From: JACVRW01 sp963812915
GTDB taxonomy: Bacteria > Actinomycetota > Thermoleophilia > Solirubrobacterales > Thermoleophilaceae
Length of the DNA: 64,000 nucleotides
Direction: 5' to 3'
Assembly: GCA_963812915.1 (NCBI GenBank)
Contig: CAWEXB010000010.1
Coordinates: forward strand, 62,001 to 126,000
The notes beneath the pieces were generated by a model that did no database searches, was not told the origin of the DNA, and worked only from the letters and a program-made list of their open reading frames with translations. Position numbers and translations under genes: made by a program. Of the stretch, positions 25,865 through 35,511 are shown piece by piece. Every line of letters starts with the position of its first letter. The first letter of the stretch is position 1.

Positions 25865-27444
25865 TTAAGGCGGGGGCGCCAGGCGCGGTGGGGGCTGCCC
25901 GGGACGGGTCGGGCCACACGGGATCGGGATCCCCTGGGCGTCGCGGCAGCCGGGCGGTGGGGGCGGCGGCGGCGGATCCTCGATCCGCGGCACGTCGGCC
26001 GGCGGCTCGGGCGGCCCGTCGGGAATCGGCGGCTCCTGCGGCGGGGGAGGCGGCGGCGGGTCGATCGCGGGGGTCTCGCTGCCCGCCGCTGATCCCGCTG
26101 TCTCCGCCGCCGCGCCCGCCGCTCCGCCGGCCGGAGCCGCGGTCCGTGCGCTCGGGCGCCGTCGGCGTGTTCGCGTCCGCGGGCGGATTCGAGGGCGTGG
26201 TGGGCGGCATTGCTGGTTTGCTCGGGCACGTCGCCGGTCGCCGGCTCGGCCGGTCCGGGCCGGCGGCCGGGGCTTCGCCGCCACCGCTCCTCTTCTCGCT
26301 TCGCCGGCGCCGGCTTCCGCTTCGGCCGTGGCTCGTCCGGCTTGTCGGCCGCTGGCGCGGGCGCGTCGTCGGCAACCGGCGCCGGGGCCCCCGGCGGCGT
26401 GTCGTCGCCGGCGGCGCCGGCGAAAACGACGACCACGAGCAGGAGCGCGAAGAGCCCGATTAGAACCGCGTCAAGCCGGCGATGGCGAAACACCGAGGCG
26501 AGCGCTCCCTCGGCCCCCGCCGTCGCCTCGGCCGCGCCGTGGGCGGCGGCCTCGTGCCGCGCGATCACGTCGCTCCAGTCCGCGCCCGCCGCCTCGGCGG
26601 CCGAGGCCATCGTCTCGCGGAACAGCGCCGGCCCGGCGGCGATCGGGAGCCAGGCGCGGTAGGACACACCCGCTTCCTCCATCGCCTCGCGGCTGAGCCG
26701 ACAGGTCTCACACTCGAGCAGGTGGCCGGCGAGCCAGTCGCCGTCGGCGGCCCGCTCGCGGTCCTGCCTCGCCGCGAGCAGGGAGAGGGCCCGCTCGCAG
26801 TCGGCGGACGAGGTCGCGATCGAGGCGAGAGCGGTGCCGCGCAGCGCGTCGCGCAGGCCGATGCGCGCCCGCGAGATCAGCTGAGCCACGGAGTTGCGAT
26901 TCATGTCCATGATCTCGGCGATCTCGTCGTACGAGAGCTCCTCCAGCTCCCGCAGGGCGAGGACCTCGCGCTGACGCTCGGGGAGGGTCGCATTGGCGGC
27001 GCGGATCTCCTCCTGGCCCGCGGCGAGCAGCAGGCTCCGCTCGGGGTCGTCCTCGGGATCGCCGGGATCGAAACCGAACCCGCCCCCTCCGACTCCGCCT
27101 CCGACGGGGATCGACGACTCGGGGATCTGGTCGCTCGGCTCGGCTCGCCTTCGCCGCTCGATCAGGTCGTAGCACGCGTTGCGCGCCGAGGTGAAGACAT
27201 ACGAGCCGAACGCGAGCTCGCGGCCCTGGAGGTTCGGCAGCCGCTTGAAGACGCCTACGAAGGCCTCCTGCGTGGCGTCGGCGGCGTCGTCCTCGGATCC
27301 GAGGATGCGGTAGCAGAGGTTGTACGCGCGCTGCTCGTAGCGGCCGTAGAGCTCCGCGAAGGCATCGCCGTCGCCGGCGGCGGCCTCCCCCGCGAGGCGG
27401 GCCTCATCGGCGGAAGGTCCGGCGGCGCGAGCCGAACCGCTCAT
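25865..27444 (-). CDS. ECF sigma factor fused to zinc-finger anti-sigma-like, membrane and proline-rich domains
   Basis: Residues 1-190 are an ECF sigma factor: region 2 (YNLCYRILGSEDDAADATQEAF) and region 4 (LPERQREVLALRELEELSYDEIAEIMD, here two parts). A zf-HC2-type motif HLLECETC follows near residue 240, then one membrane helix (VLIGLFALLLVVVVFAGA) and a proline-rich tail with PPPPPPP runs ending CGPTRPGQPPPRLAPPP. A sigma factor joined to its own anti-sigma-like domain and an outer tail is a one-protein surface-sensing layout known in a few ECF groups. ATG 27444 has GGAGGAG upstream. Two frame changes (about 26.22 and 26.14 kb) interrupt the tail. Confidence 0.75.
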
Positions 27445-27593
27445 CGCGCTCCTCCGGAGGGGTGTCTTGACCTGGGGGACGAGCCAATGGGCGACGCTTG
27501 CCATCGCCTCTCCAACCGAGCAACCGTGACCGAATTACGGTCCACCGAGGGCAAACCTACGCCGACCGGCGGGCGCGTTGTGTGAGAAGCGTC

Positions 27594-29027
27594 TCAGCGA
27601 GCCAGGTGGATCCCGAACGCGCGCGGCGCTGTGCAGATCGCCCGCGTCAGGGGGTCGGCTCGGCGGCCCTGCTCCTCGACACGCTCCCGACGCACGAGCG
27701 CCGAGCGCACCAGCGAGCCGCCCAGCCATGCCAGCGGCTCCGGCGGGACGAGCGCGCCCGGCCCGGAGTCGACGATCGGGAGCCGGGTCCACTCGTCGCG
27801 TCGGTCCAGGGCGAGCGAGGCGAGCGTTCGGCCGGCCAGGTGGGAGGGTCCGACCCCGTTGCCCGTGTAGCCGAACGCGAAATGAACGGGGGCTCCGGGC
27901 AGCGTCCCGATCTGCGGGATGTGGCTCGGGGAGACGTCGATCGGGCCGCCCCAGGCGTGCGTGATGCGGCGCTTCGCGAGCGCCGGGAACATCCGCAGCA
28001 GATGTCGACGAACCTCGCCCGCGAGCTCGGCGTCCACTTCCACCCGCCCGTTCACGCGGCCTCCGTACGCGAGCCGGCCGCCGCCCCAGCCGAAGGCGAT
28101 CCGCCCGTCGCGGGTAGTCCGGAGATAGTGGATCAGCGTGCGGGCGTCGGTGATGCACTCGCCGCCGGTCCAGCCGAGCTCGGCCAGCACGTCGGGCACC
28201 GGCTCGGTGAGCACGATGTGCGAGGAGGCCACCGACAGTCGCGTTCGCAGCGCGCGCAGGCCGCGGGCCGCCGGTCCAACCGCCAGCACCGCAGAGCCCG
28301 CCCGCACGCCGCCGCTCTCGGTCTCGACGACGGCCTCGCCGTCCCGCGCACGCAGCGCTCTGACTCGCGAGCCCTCGTACAGCAGCGCGCCGCCGTCGAC
28401 CAACCGCGACCGCAGCCCGAGCGCGAGCCGCGCCGGTTGCAGGGTGGCGAAGTCGGGGATCAGAACGCCGCGCCGGAAGACCGGCGACGCGCATCGCGCC
28501 CGCACCTCGCCGGCGGAGAGCTCGACCACGCGGTCGGGCGCCCCCAGGGCCGCGGCAGCCTTGGCCGCCCGGGGGCCCACCTCGTCGAAGGCCGGCGCCG
28601 TGGACACGCAGAGGTAGCCCGATCGATCGAACCACGCGTCGACCCCGTGTTCGTCACACCAGGCGCCGATCTCCGCGACGGTTTCGCTCGAGGCCTCGAG
28701 CAGTTCGCGCGCCGGGCGGTCGCCGAAGCGGTGGCGCAGCGTCGGCGCGGCCATCCACATCGACTCGCAGAAGCCGCCGTTGCGCCCGCTCGGCCCATGG
28801 CCGCAAATACCGGCCTCGAGCACGGCCACGCGGGCGCCCGCGGCGAGTAGGTGCCAGGCGGTCCACATGCCCGTGTAGCCCCCTCCGATCACGACGACAT
28901 CGGCGCGGGTCCTGCCCACGAGTGGGGGGAGAGCCTCTACCCTTCCTGCCTCCTCAAGCCACCAACCGGTGGCGTTGTGACCTGCTATCTGCGTATCGTG
29001 GAGAGGGATGGGCAAGACCCTAGTCAT
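27594..29027 (-). CDS. FAD-dependent oxidoreductase (DAO family)
   Basis: A flavoprotein of the D-amino-acid/glycine oxidase (DAO) fold, about 477 residues. VVVIGGGYTGMWTA near residue 45 is the FAD-binding motif, GHGPSGRNGGF follows as in gamma-glutamylputrescine oxidase-like proteins, and the C-terminal FAFGYTGNGVGPSHLAGR closes the FAD site. It would oxidise an amine or imino acid; the substrate is not known. The start is uncertain: ATG 29027 overlaps the 5' end of the divergent topB gene by 20 bases, and TTG 29015 is an alternative. Confidence 0.83.
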   Translation of the reverse strand: MTRVLPIPLHDTQIAGHNATGWWLEEAGRVEALPPLVGRTRADVVVIGGGYTGMWTAWHLLAAGARVAVLEAGICGHGPSGRNGGFCESMWMAAPTLRHRFGDRPARELLEASSETVAEIGAWCDEHGVDAWFDRSGYLCVSTAPAFDEVGPRAAKAAAALGAPDRVVELSAGEVRARCASPVFRRGVLIPDFATLQPARLALGLRSRLVDGGALLYEGSRVRALRARDGEAVVETESGGVRAGSAVLAVGPAARGLRALRTRLSVASSHIVLTEPVPDVLAELGWTGGECITDARTLIHYLRTTRDGRIAFGWGGGRLAYGGRVNGRVEVDAELAGEVRRHLLRMFPALAKRRITHAWGGPIDVSPSHIPQIGTLPGAPVHFAFGYTGNGVGPSHLAGRTLASLALDRRDEWTRLPIVDSGPGALVPPEPLAWLGGSLVRSALVRRERVEEQGRRADPLTRAICTAPRAFGIHLAR

Positions 29028-31317
29028 CGCCGAGAAGCCTTCCGTAGCGCGCGACCTCGCGGGCGCGCTGCCGGGATCCTTCAAGCAGGCCAAGGACAAG
29101 ACTCACCTGGTGGGGGATGACTACGTGGTCACCTGGGCGGTCGGCCACCTGGTGGGTCTGGCCGAGCCGGACGCCTACGACCCGAAGCTCAAGAAGTGGC
29201 GCTTCGCCGACCTCCCGATCCTGCCCGACAAGTTCAAGCTGGTTCCCAACGACGGCCGCGCGGAGAAGCAGCTGAAGGCGATCCACAAGCTCATGGCGGA
29301 CGACGAGATCGACCTCGTCGTGAACGCCTGCGACGCCGGACGCGAGGGCGAGCTGATCTTCGCGTACGTGTACGAGACCGCGCGCGTGAAGAAGCCGGTG
29401 CAGCGACTGTGGCTCTCGTCGATGACGAGGCGCGCGATCGAGGACGCCTTCGGACGGCTGCGCCCGGCCGAGGAGATGAAGTCGCTCGAGGCGGCGGCCC
29501 GCTCACGCTCGGAGGCCGACTGGGTGGTGGGAATGAACGCCACACGCGCCGCGTCGATCCGGTTGCGCGCGGCGTTCGACGGCGCCGTCTCGCTCGGCAG
29601 GGTGCAGACCCCGACCCTCGCGCTCGTCGCGGGGCGCGAGGTGGAGATCAGGAACTTCAAGCCGGAGCCCTACTGGCTCGTCGAGGCGCGCTTCGCGGCC
29701 AGCGGCGAGCGCAACTATCTCGGCCGCTACCTGGGCGGCAAGCGGCTCGGGAGCGAGGACGAGGCGAAGGCGATCGTCGAGGCGTGCACGGGGCAGCCCG
29801 GCGAGATCACCAAGCTCGAGCGCAAGGAGGAGCGCGAGCGACCGCAGCTCCTCTACGACCTCACCTCGCTGCAGCGGCACGCCAACACGTTCTACGGCTT
29901 CTCGGCCCGGCGCACGCTCGCCGCGGCCCAGCGACTCTACGAGGAGCACAAGGCGGTCACGTATCCACGCACGAGCTCCCGCTTCCTGACCGGCGACATG
30001 GTGGCCGAGATCAGGCCCACGGCCAAGCTCGTCGGGCGCAACGCCGCCTACGCGCGCGGCGCGGCGTACGTGACCTCGCTCGAGAAGCTGCCGCTTCAGC
30101 GGGTGGTCAACGACAAGAAGGTCGAGGACCACCACGCGATCATCCCGACCCGCTCCGAGCACGAGCTCGGCCGGATGGGCCAGGACGAGCTGAAGATCTA
30201 CGACCTCGTCGCCAAGCGCTTCCTGGCCGTCTTCCATCCCGACGCGGTGTTCGAGCGCACACGCGTGGAGACCACGGTCAAGGAGAACGTCTTCCGCACG
30301 AGCGGCCGGCGCCTGATCGAGCCGGGCTGGAAGGCGGTCTACGGCGAGGAGGCCGCGGGGGACCGGCACGACGACGACTCGGGCGGCGACCAGCTCCTGC
30401 CCAAGCTCGACCAGGGCGAACGGGTCGAGACGCGCTCGGTCGAGTTTCTGCGCAAGGAGACCCAGCCGCCGCGGCGCTTCACCGACGCCTCGCTCCTGGG
30501 CGCGATGGAGACCGCCGGCAAGGAGGTCGAGGACGCCGAGCTTCGCGAGGCGATGAAGGACTCGGGGATCGGAACCCCCGCCACCCGCGCGTCGATCATC
30601 GAGCGCCTCGTCGACGTCGGCTACGTCGAGCGGGAAGGCCGCGCGCTGGTCGCCACCGAGAAGGGCGTCCAGGTGATCCGGCTGCTGAACGGGCATCAGC
30701 TCACCTCGCCGGAGCTGACCGGGAACTGGGAGAAGCGGCTCGGCCTGATCGAGCACGGCGGGGACACCCGCCCCGCCTTCATGCAGGACATCGCGAGCTT
30801 CACCAAGGAGACGGTCCAGGAGCTCGACAAGCTCAAGGGCGTTCGGATCGAACGCGCCAAGCTCGGCCCGTGCCCGATCTGCGGCCGCGAGATCACCGAG
30901 AACCGCAAGGGCTACTCGTGTTGGTCGAGGGACGACCCCGGCTGCGGCTTCGTGATCTGGAAGCGCAAGGCCGGCAAGTCGCTGCCGGTGGCTGTGGCGA
31001 CCGAGCTGATCGAATCGCTTCGGGCCTCGCGCGAGGCGGGCGAGGACCCAGGCGTGGGCCGCACGGCCAAGCCCGTGACCGGCTTCCGCAGCCGCGCCGG
31101 CCGAACGTTCCGCGCCAAGCTCAAGCTCGAGCAGGACGAGGAAGGCAAGTGGCGCGTGGACTTCGACGAGGAATGGGCGAAGGAGCCGCCCAAGGACGAG
31201 TCGGAGGAGGAGCGGGCCGAGACGCGCGCCGCCGCGCCGGCGGGCGAGCCTGCACGGCCGGCCGACGGCGACGGGGCCCGCCGCGAGCCGGCTCGGCCGT
31301 CGGCGCGCGCGGGCTGA
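29008..31317 (+). CDS. topB: DNA topoisomerase III (type IA)
   Basis: A 769-residue type IA topoisomerase that passes single DNA strands and resolves recombination or replication intermediates. The TOPRIM domain starts LVIAEKPSVARDLA, with acidic residues in CDAGREGELI. The active-site tyrosine is in VTYPRTSSRFL, near residue 318. GTPATRASIIERL marks the central domain. One C-terminal zinc-binding segment (CPICGREITE...CWSRDDPGCGF) is followed by a basic/acidic low-complexity tail. The LVIAEKPS start is typical of TopB rather than TopA. Frame intact; ATG 29008. Confidence 0.92.
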   Translation: MGKTLVIAEKPSVARDLAGALPGSFKQAKDKTHLVGDDYVVTWAVGHLVGLAEPDAYDPKLKKWRFADLPILPDKFKLVPNDGRAEKQLKAIHKLMADDEIDLVVNACDAGREGELIFAYVYETARVKKPVQRLWLSSMTRRAIEDAFGRLRPAEEMKSLEAAARSRSEADWVVGMNATRAASIRLRAAFDGAVSLGRVQTPTLALVAGREVEIRNFKPEPYWLVEARFAASGERNYLGRYLGGKRLGSEDEAKAIVEACTGQPGEITKLERKEERERPQLLYDLTSLQRHANTFYGFSARRTLAAAQRLYEEHKAVTYPRTSSRFLTGDMVAEIRPTAKLVGRNAAYARGAAYVTSLEKLPLQRVVNDKKVEDHHAIIPTRSEHELGRMGQDELKIYDLVAKRFLAVFHPDAVFERTRVETTVKENVFRTSGRRLIEPGWKAVYGEEAAGDRHDDDSGGDQLLPKLDQGERVETRSVEFLRKETQPPRRFTDASLLGAMETAGKEVEDAELREAMKDSGIGTPATRASIIERLVDVGYVEREGRALVATEKGVQVIRLLNGHQLTSPELTGNWEKRLGLIEHGGDTRPAFMQDIASFTKETVQELDKLKGVRIERAKLGPCPICGREITENRKGYSCWSRDDPGCGFVIWKRKAGKSLPVAVATELIESLRASREAGEDPGVGRTAKPVTGFRSRAGRTFRAKLKLEQDEEGKWRVDFDEEWAKEPPKDESEEERAETRAAAPAGEPARPADGDGARREPARPSARAG

Positions 31318-31395
31318 GCGCCCGCGGCGCCGCGGCGTAGGCGCCTCATACCCCAGACGGATGCGCGACGGTCTGCGATCCGCGACGATCGGGGC

Positions 31396-32505
31396 ATGCG
31401 CAGTGCGCGCCCGTTGCTGGGCCGACTGGCCGACATAGCGATCCCCTGGGGCGTGGGGCTGTTCCTGGTCCTCATCGTCCTGGACGAGTCCGAGCGCCTC
31501 TCCTCCCCGCTGGTCATCCTCGGCGTCTTTCTCGGGGTCGTTCAGGGCGCCGCCCTGCGCTGGCGTCGCCGGCGCCCCGAGCCGGTGATGGCGGTCGCCG
31601 TGGCCGGCGGGCTCGGAACGCTCCTTCTCGCGCCGGAGACGGTTCTCCCGGTCTCCGGCTACTTCGCGATGTGGTCGCTCGCCGTCGCTCGCCCGCGGCG
31701 CGTGTCGCTGCTCGGCCTGCTGGCCCTGGAGGCCATCGCGGCCGTCAACCTTCTAACCGCGACGGTCGAGGACCCGGTGGCCGACACCGGGTTCGCGATG
31801 GCGGTGGGCGTCGGCGTCTGGGCGCTCGGCGACGCGGCGCGCAACCGGCGCGCGGCGATCGACGAGGCGGCGCGGCGGGCGGTGGGGGAGGAGCAGGCGC
31901 GCATCGCCCGTGAGCTGCACGACGTGATCGCGCACAGCGTCTCGATGATCGTCGTGCAGGCAGCCGCGGCCGACGATGTCTTCGACAGCCGGCCGGACCA
32001 GGCTCGCACCGCCCTGCGATCGATCGAGCGGGCAGGGCGGGAGGCGCTCGGCGAGCTGCGCCGGTTGCTGAGCGCCGTCCGGCCCGGCGCGGAGGCCGAG
32101 CCGACCGGCCCGCAGCCCGGCCTGGGCCGTTTGGACGAGCTCGCCGCGCCGCTTCGCGCCGGCGGCCTCAGCGTGGTCGTGCGCCGCGAGGGGCCGGCGA
32201 CGGCGCTGCCGGCCGGCGTCGACCTGTCCGCCTATCGAATCGTCCAGGAGGCGCTGACGAACACCGTTCGCCACGCTCGCGCCACGCGCGCGGAGGTGAC
32301 GGTGCGATACGGCGTCGACGCCGTCGAGATCGACATTCGCGACGATGGGCGCGCCACCCCGGGCAGCGCCGCGAACGGCGGCGGCCACGGACTGGCCGGG
32401 ATGCGCGAGCGCGTATCGCTCCTCGGCGGCACGCTCGAAGCCGGCCCGCTGCCGGGCGGCGGCTACCGCGTGCACGCCCGCCTGCCCCTGGAGCCCGCGC
32501 GGTGA
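31396..32505 (+). CDS. Sensor histidine kinase (NarL/LiaS type)
   Basis: A 369-residue membrane kinase. The first 140 residues hold about four to five hydrophobic segments with no large outer domain. The HisKA_3 dimerisation box ELHDVIAHSVSMIVVQAA carries the phospho-accepting His near residue 174, and the ATPase region has DGRATPG and GHGLAGMRERV. The gene overlaps the next response regulator by four bases (GTGA at 32502-32505) and is followed by an ABC transporter, the usual set-up for a membrane-stress or drug-responsive two-component system. Confidence 0.92.
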   Translation: MRSARPLLGRLADIAIPWGVGLFLVLIVLDESERLSSPLVILGVFLGVVQGAALRWRRRRPEPVMAVAVAGGLGTLLLAPETVLPVSGYFAMWSLAVARPRRVSLLGLLALEAIAAVNLLTATVEDPVADTGFAMAVGVGVWALGDAARNRRAAIDEAARRAVGEEQARIARELHDVIAHSVSMIVVQAAAADDVFDSRPDQARTALRSIERAGREALGELRRLLSAVRPGAEAEPTGPQPGLGRLDELAAPLRAGGLSVVVRREGPATALPAGVDLSAYRIVQEALTNTVRHARATRAEVTVRYGVDAVEIDIRDDGRATPGSAANGGGHGLAGMRERVSLLGGTLEAGPLPGGGYRVHARLPLEPAR

Positions 32506-33164
32506 GTGTCCGCGTGGTGGTGGCGGACGATCAGGCGCTCGTCCGCGGCGGCTTCCGCATGATTCTCGACGCCAAGGACGACATCGATGTCGTGGGTGAG
32601 GCGAGCGATGGCGGCGAGGCCCTGGCCCTCGTGGAGGACCTCGAGCCCGACGTCGTCCTGATGGACGTCCGCATGCCGAGCCTCGACGGGATCGAGGCGA
32701 CGCGGCGGATCGTCGCGTCGGGCAGCCGCGCGCGCATCATCATGCTCACTACCTACGACGTGGACGAGTACGTGTTCGCCGCGCTGCGGGCCGGCGCCAG
32801 CGGGTTCATGTTGAAGGACGTCAGGCCGCCGGAGCTGGTGGAAGCCATCCGGGTCGTGGCCCGCGGCGACGCCCTGCTCGCCCCGACGGTGACCCGGCGC
32901 CTGCTCGACCGCTTCGCGGGGACGTTCCCGGACAGCGCGGCGCCGCCACCGGATCTCGGGGAGCTGACGGAGCGTGAGGTCGAGGTGCTGCGGTTCGTCG
33001 CGCTGGCGCTCTCGAACGCCGAGATCGCCGCGCGCCTCCATTTGACGGAGGCCACCGTCAAGACGCACGTCTCCGCAGTGCTGCGAAAGCTCGGCCTGCG
33101 CGATCGCGTGCAGGCGGTGGTGTTCGCCTACGACGTGAGGCTCGTGCGCCCGCGCTCATCCTGA
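32502..33164 (+). CDS. LuxR/NarL-family response regulator
   Basis: A 220-residue regulator with an N-terminal receiver domain (acidic pair VVADDQ, phospho-acceptor Asp in VLMDVRMPSLDG near residue 54, Lys in FMLKDVRP) and a C-terminal LuxR-type HTH (LTEREVEVLRFVALALSNAE then IAARLHLTEATVKTHV). It would be phosphorylated by the kinase encoded just upstream and probably controls the ABC transporter genes that follow by about 60 bases. Confidence 0.94.
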   Translation: MSVRVVVADDQALVRGGFRMILDAKDDIDVVGEASDGGEALALVEDLEPDVVLMDVRMPSLDGIEATRRIVASGSRARIIMLTTYDVDEYVFAALRAGASGFMLKDVRPPELVEAIRVVARGDALLAPTVTRRLLDRFAGTFPDSAAPPPDLGELTEREVEVLRFVALALSNAEIAARLHLTEATVKTHVSAVLRKLGLRDRVQAVVFAYDVRLVRPRSS

Positions 33165-33225
33165 AGTAGGAGTCGGAAGGCCATACTCGCGCCCGATGTC
33201 CGTTGCGGGCGCCGCCCGTAGCGTC

Positions 33226-34135
33226 ATGGCCGTGGCTGCGATCGAGATTCACGGGCTCACCAAGCGATTCGGCAAGGTACGGGCCGTCACCGACCTGTCG
33301 TTCGCGGTCGAGGCCGGCCGGGTGACCGGCTTCCTCGGCCCGAACGGCGCCGGCAAGAGCACGACCCTGCGGATGTTGCTCGGCCTCGTCCGGCCGGACG
33401 CCGGCGCCGGGCGGTTCGGCGGCCGGCGGTATGAGGACCTCCCCCACCCGAGCGCCCAGGTCGGCGTCGTGCTCGAGGACGCGAGCTTCCATCCCGGCCG
33501 CACCGCCCGCAACCACCTGACAGTGCTCGCCACTGCGGGTCGACTTCCGGTCGGGCGGGTGGACGAGGTGCTAGCCCAGGTCGAGCTCGGCCCCGCCGCC
33601 GCCGACCGGCGCGTGAAGGGCTACTCGATGGGAATGCGCCAGAGGCTGGCGATCGCCGCCGCGCTCCTCGGCGACCCCGAGGTCCTCATCCTGGACGAGC
33701 CGGCCAACGGCCTCGACCCGCCGGGCATCCGCTGGATGCGCGACCTGCTGCGCTCGCAGGCTGCGCGCGGGCGGGCGGTGCTCGTGTCGAGCCACCTCCT
33801 CTCGGAGGTCGCCCAGAGCGCGGACGACATCGTGGTGATCGCCCAGGGCGTCCTGCGCGCGAGCGGCCCGCTCGAGCAGGTGCTCGGCGGCGGCCAACGG
33901 GGCGGGCGAGCCGGTGACCCGGGTGCGCGCCGCCGACCTCGACGGGCTGGCCGCCCTGCTGCGCGAACAGGGCATCGCCCTGGAGTCGGACGGCTCCGGC
34001 GTCCTGTTGGCGCGGGGAGTGCCGCCGGAGGTCGTCGGCGCCGTCGCGGCGGAGCATCGGGTCGCCCTCTCCGAGCTCGGCGCGCAGCCGCGCACGTTGG
34101 AAGACGCCTTTCTCGAGCTCACGGAGGAGCCACAG
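33226..34135 (+). CDS. ABC transporter ATP-binding protein, one frameshift
   Basis: An ABC-2 type exporter ATPase. Walker A is GPNGAGKST, the signature is YSMGMRQRLAIA, Walker B is VLILDEPANGLDPPG and the H-loop is SSHLLSEV. The frame changes at about 33889 (one extra G in CTCGGCGGCGG); after joining, the C-terminal part LEDAFLELTEEP ends where such subunits normally stop. No stop codon separates it from the permease in the present sequence, so either the two are fused or another base error hides the stop. Start ATG 33226; ATG 33196 is an alternative. Confidence 0.88.
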
Positions 34136-34882
34136 ATGACCGCACTGCTCCACGCCGAATTGATCAAGCTGCGCACCACGCGCACGTTCGTCGCGCTCGC
34201 GGCCATCGCCGTAGGCATCTCCATACTGCTCGTCGCGCTTGTCAGCCTGCTGACCGAGCCGACGGGGGACTCCGTGCTCATCGACGTGTTCGCCTCGGAC
34301 GCGAGCGGTTTCTTCATCCTCGTGCTCGCGGTCGTGGGCATCAGCGGAGAGTGGCGGCATCGCACCATCACGAGCTCGCTGCTCGCCGCGCCCGACCGGC
34401 TGCGCTTCCTGACCGCCAAGACCCTGGCGTTCGCGGCGGCCGGGATCCTGCTCTCGCTGCTGATCTCGATCGCCGTCACGATCCTCGGCCTGGCCATCCT
34501 CACTGTGCGGGACCTCCCGACACCCGAGGCAGGCGAGCTGGCGGCTCTCGCGGCGCGGAACGCGCTCGTGGCGGCGCTGCTCGGCGCCTTCGGGGTGGCG
34601 ATCGGCGCGCTCGTGCGCAACCAGGTGATCGCGGTCGTAGGGCTACTGGTGCTCAACTTCGTCGTCGAGGCCACCCTGATCGCCCTCGTTCCCGAGGTCG
34701 CACGCTTCGGTCCCTTCACCGCCCTGCCGACCGCGACTGCCGACATCCCGGCCGAGGACGCCGGGCTCGGGGACGAGATCGATCTGTTGGCGCCCGGCGT
34801 CGCCGCCCTGGTGATGCTCGCCTGGATCGGCGCCACGTTCGCGGCCGGGGCGGCGCTGCTGCGACGGCGGGATCTCGAGTAG
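34136..34882 (+). CDS. ABC-2 type transporter permease
   Basis: About 248 residues with six hydrophobic segments, starting MTALLHAELIKLRTTRTFVAL, the usual beginning of ABC-2 permeases next to a drug or bacitracin-type ATPase. The motif GEWRHRTITSSLLAAPDR is conserved in this family. It forms the membrane part of the exporter with the ATPase encoded just before it, and the two genes read in the same frame. The substrate is unknown; the upstream two-component system suggests regulated export of a toxic compound or a lipid. Confidence 0.86.
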   Translation: MTALLHAELIKLRTTRTFVALAAIAVGISILLVALVSLLTEPTGDSVLIDVFASDASGFFILVLAVVGISGEWRHRTITSSLLAAPDRLRFLTAKTLAFAAAGILLSLLISIAVTILGLAILTVRDLPTPEAGELAALAARNALVAALLGAFGVAIGALVRNQVIAVVGLLVLNFVVEATLIALVPEVARFGPFTALPTATADIPAEDAGLGDEIDLLAPGVAALVMLAWIGATFAAGAALLRRRDLE

Positions 34883-34950
34883 GGGCGCCGGCGGGCCGGC
34901 CGCACCGCGCTCAGCGCCGGCGCCGCTGGCGGCGCCGGCCGCCCCGGATT

Positions 34951-35046
34951 GGCTGGGTAAGGGGGTGGATCCCGGGGGTTGGGCGCTTTATCTACCGAGA
35001 TGGGTACAGAAAGCGCCCAACCCCCTCTTGGCCGCCTTACCCAGCC
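34951..35046. repeat. Nested palindromic element, copy 2
   Basis: Three nested inverted repeats: outer GGCTGGGTAAG (34951-34961) with CTTACCCAGCC (35036-35046); middle GGGGGTTGGGCGCTTT (34974-34989) with its exact complement (35010-35025, 16 of 16 pairs); inner TACC (34993-34996) with GGTA (35003-35006) around GAGATG. The flanks (34941-34950 and 35047-35060) extend the outer repeat imperfectly. It lies in the 236-base gap between the ABC permease and a DUF5519 gene; GC-rich palindromes at 34885-34945 may act as the permease terminator. Compared with copy 1, both inner and middle stems show paired changes. Confidence 0.88.
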
Positions 35047-35118
35047 CCAGCGCGGCCGGCGGCGCGCGGGCCCGGCGAGCTTGACTTCAAGTGCACTTGA
35101 AGGTGCATCATTGAGGTC

Positions 35119-35482
35119 ATGACAAGAGCACTGACAGCGAGCGAGCGGATCACCGAGGAGGTCATGTCCTGGCCGGGCGTCCAGGCGGGACCCGGCTCGC
35201 GCGGCGAGTTCGCGTTCACGGTGGGCCGTCGGCAGATCGGTCACCTGCACGGCGACCGCGCCGCCCACTTCTCCTTCCCGAAACAGGTCTGGGCCGAGCT
35301 GTTCGAGCAGGGTCGGGTCGTGCTACCACCCGGTCTTCCCGGGCAAGCCGGGGCCCGCCGCGCGCAGAATCGAGACCGAGGCCGACGTGCAAGACGTGAT
35401 CGAGTTGCTGCGGCTCAACTACGACCGCACGGTGGCCCGCCATGGGCTGCCGGCGGAGGCGGAGGCCCACCCGAGTCGATAG
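35119..35482 (+). CDS. DUF5519 (luciferase-like) protein, one frameshift
   Basis: The first frame gives ITEEVMSWPGVQAG, GEFAFTVGRRQIGHLHGDRA and FPKQVWAELFEQG; after removing one C near 35321 the frame continues YHPVFPGKPGPAARR and VIELLRLNYDR to TAG 35480-35482. Together they match the small alpha/beta domain annotated as DUF5519 or luciferase family protein, about 120 residues. Its function is unknown. ATG 35119 begins just after a short palindrome (CAAGTGCACTTG near 35088). Confidence 0.65.
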
Positions 35483-35511
35483 ACGCCGCGCCCCGCGGGC
35501 GAGCCGGCGGG

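Noticed and set aside
24388..27504. A single 1038-codon frame joining a sigma factor to a decarboxylase
   Set aside because: The middle part is arginine-rich nonsense, while another frame gives a proline-rich tail ending in a stop at 25865; a separate decarboxylase start (25833) fits its family. The join is caused by frame changes in the tail.
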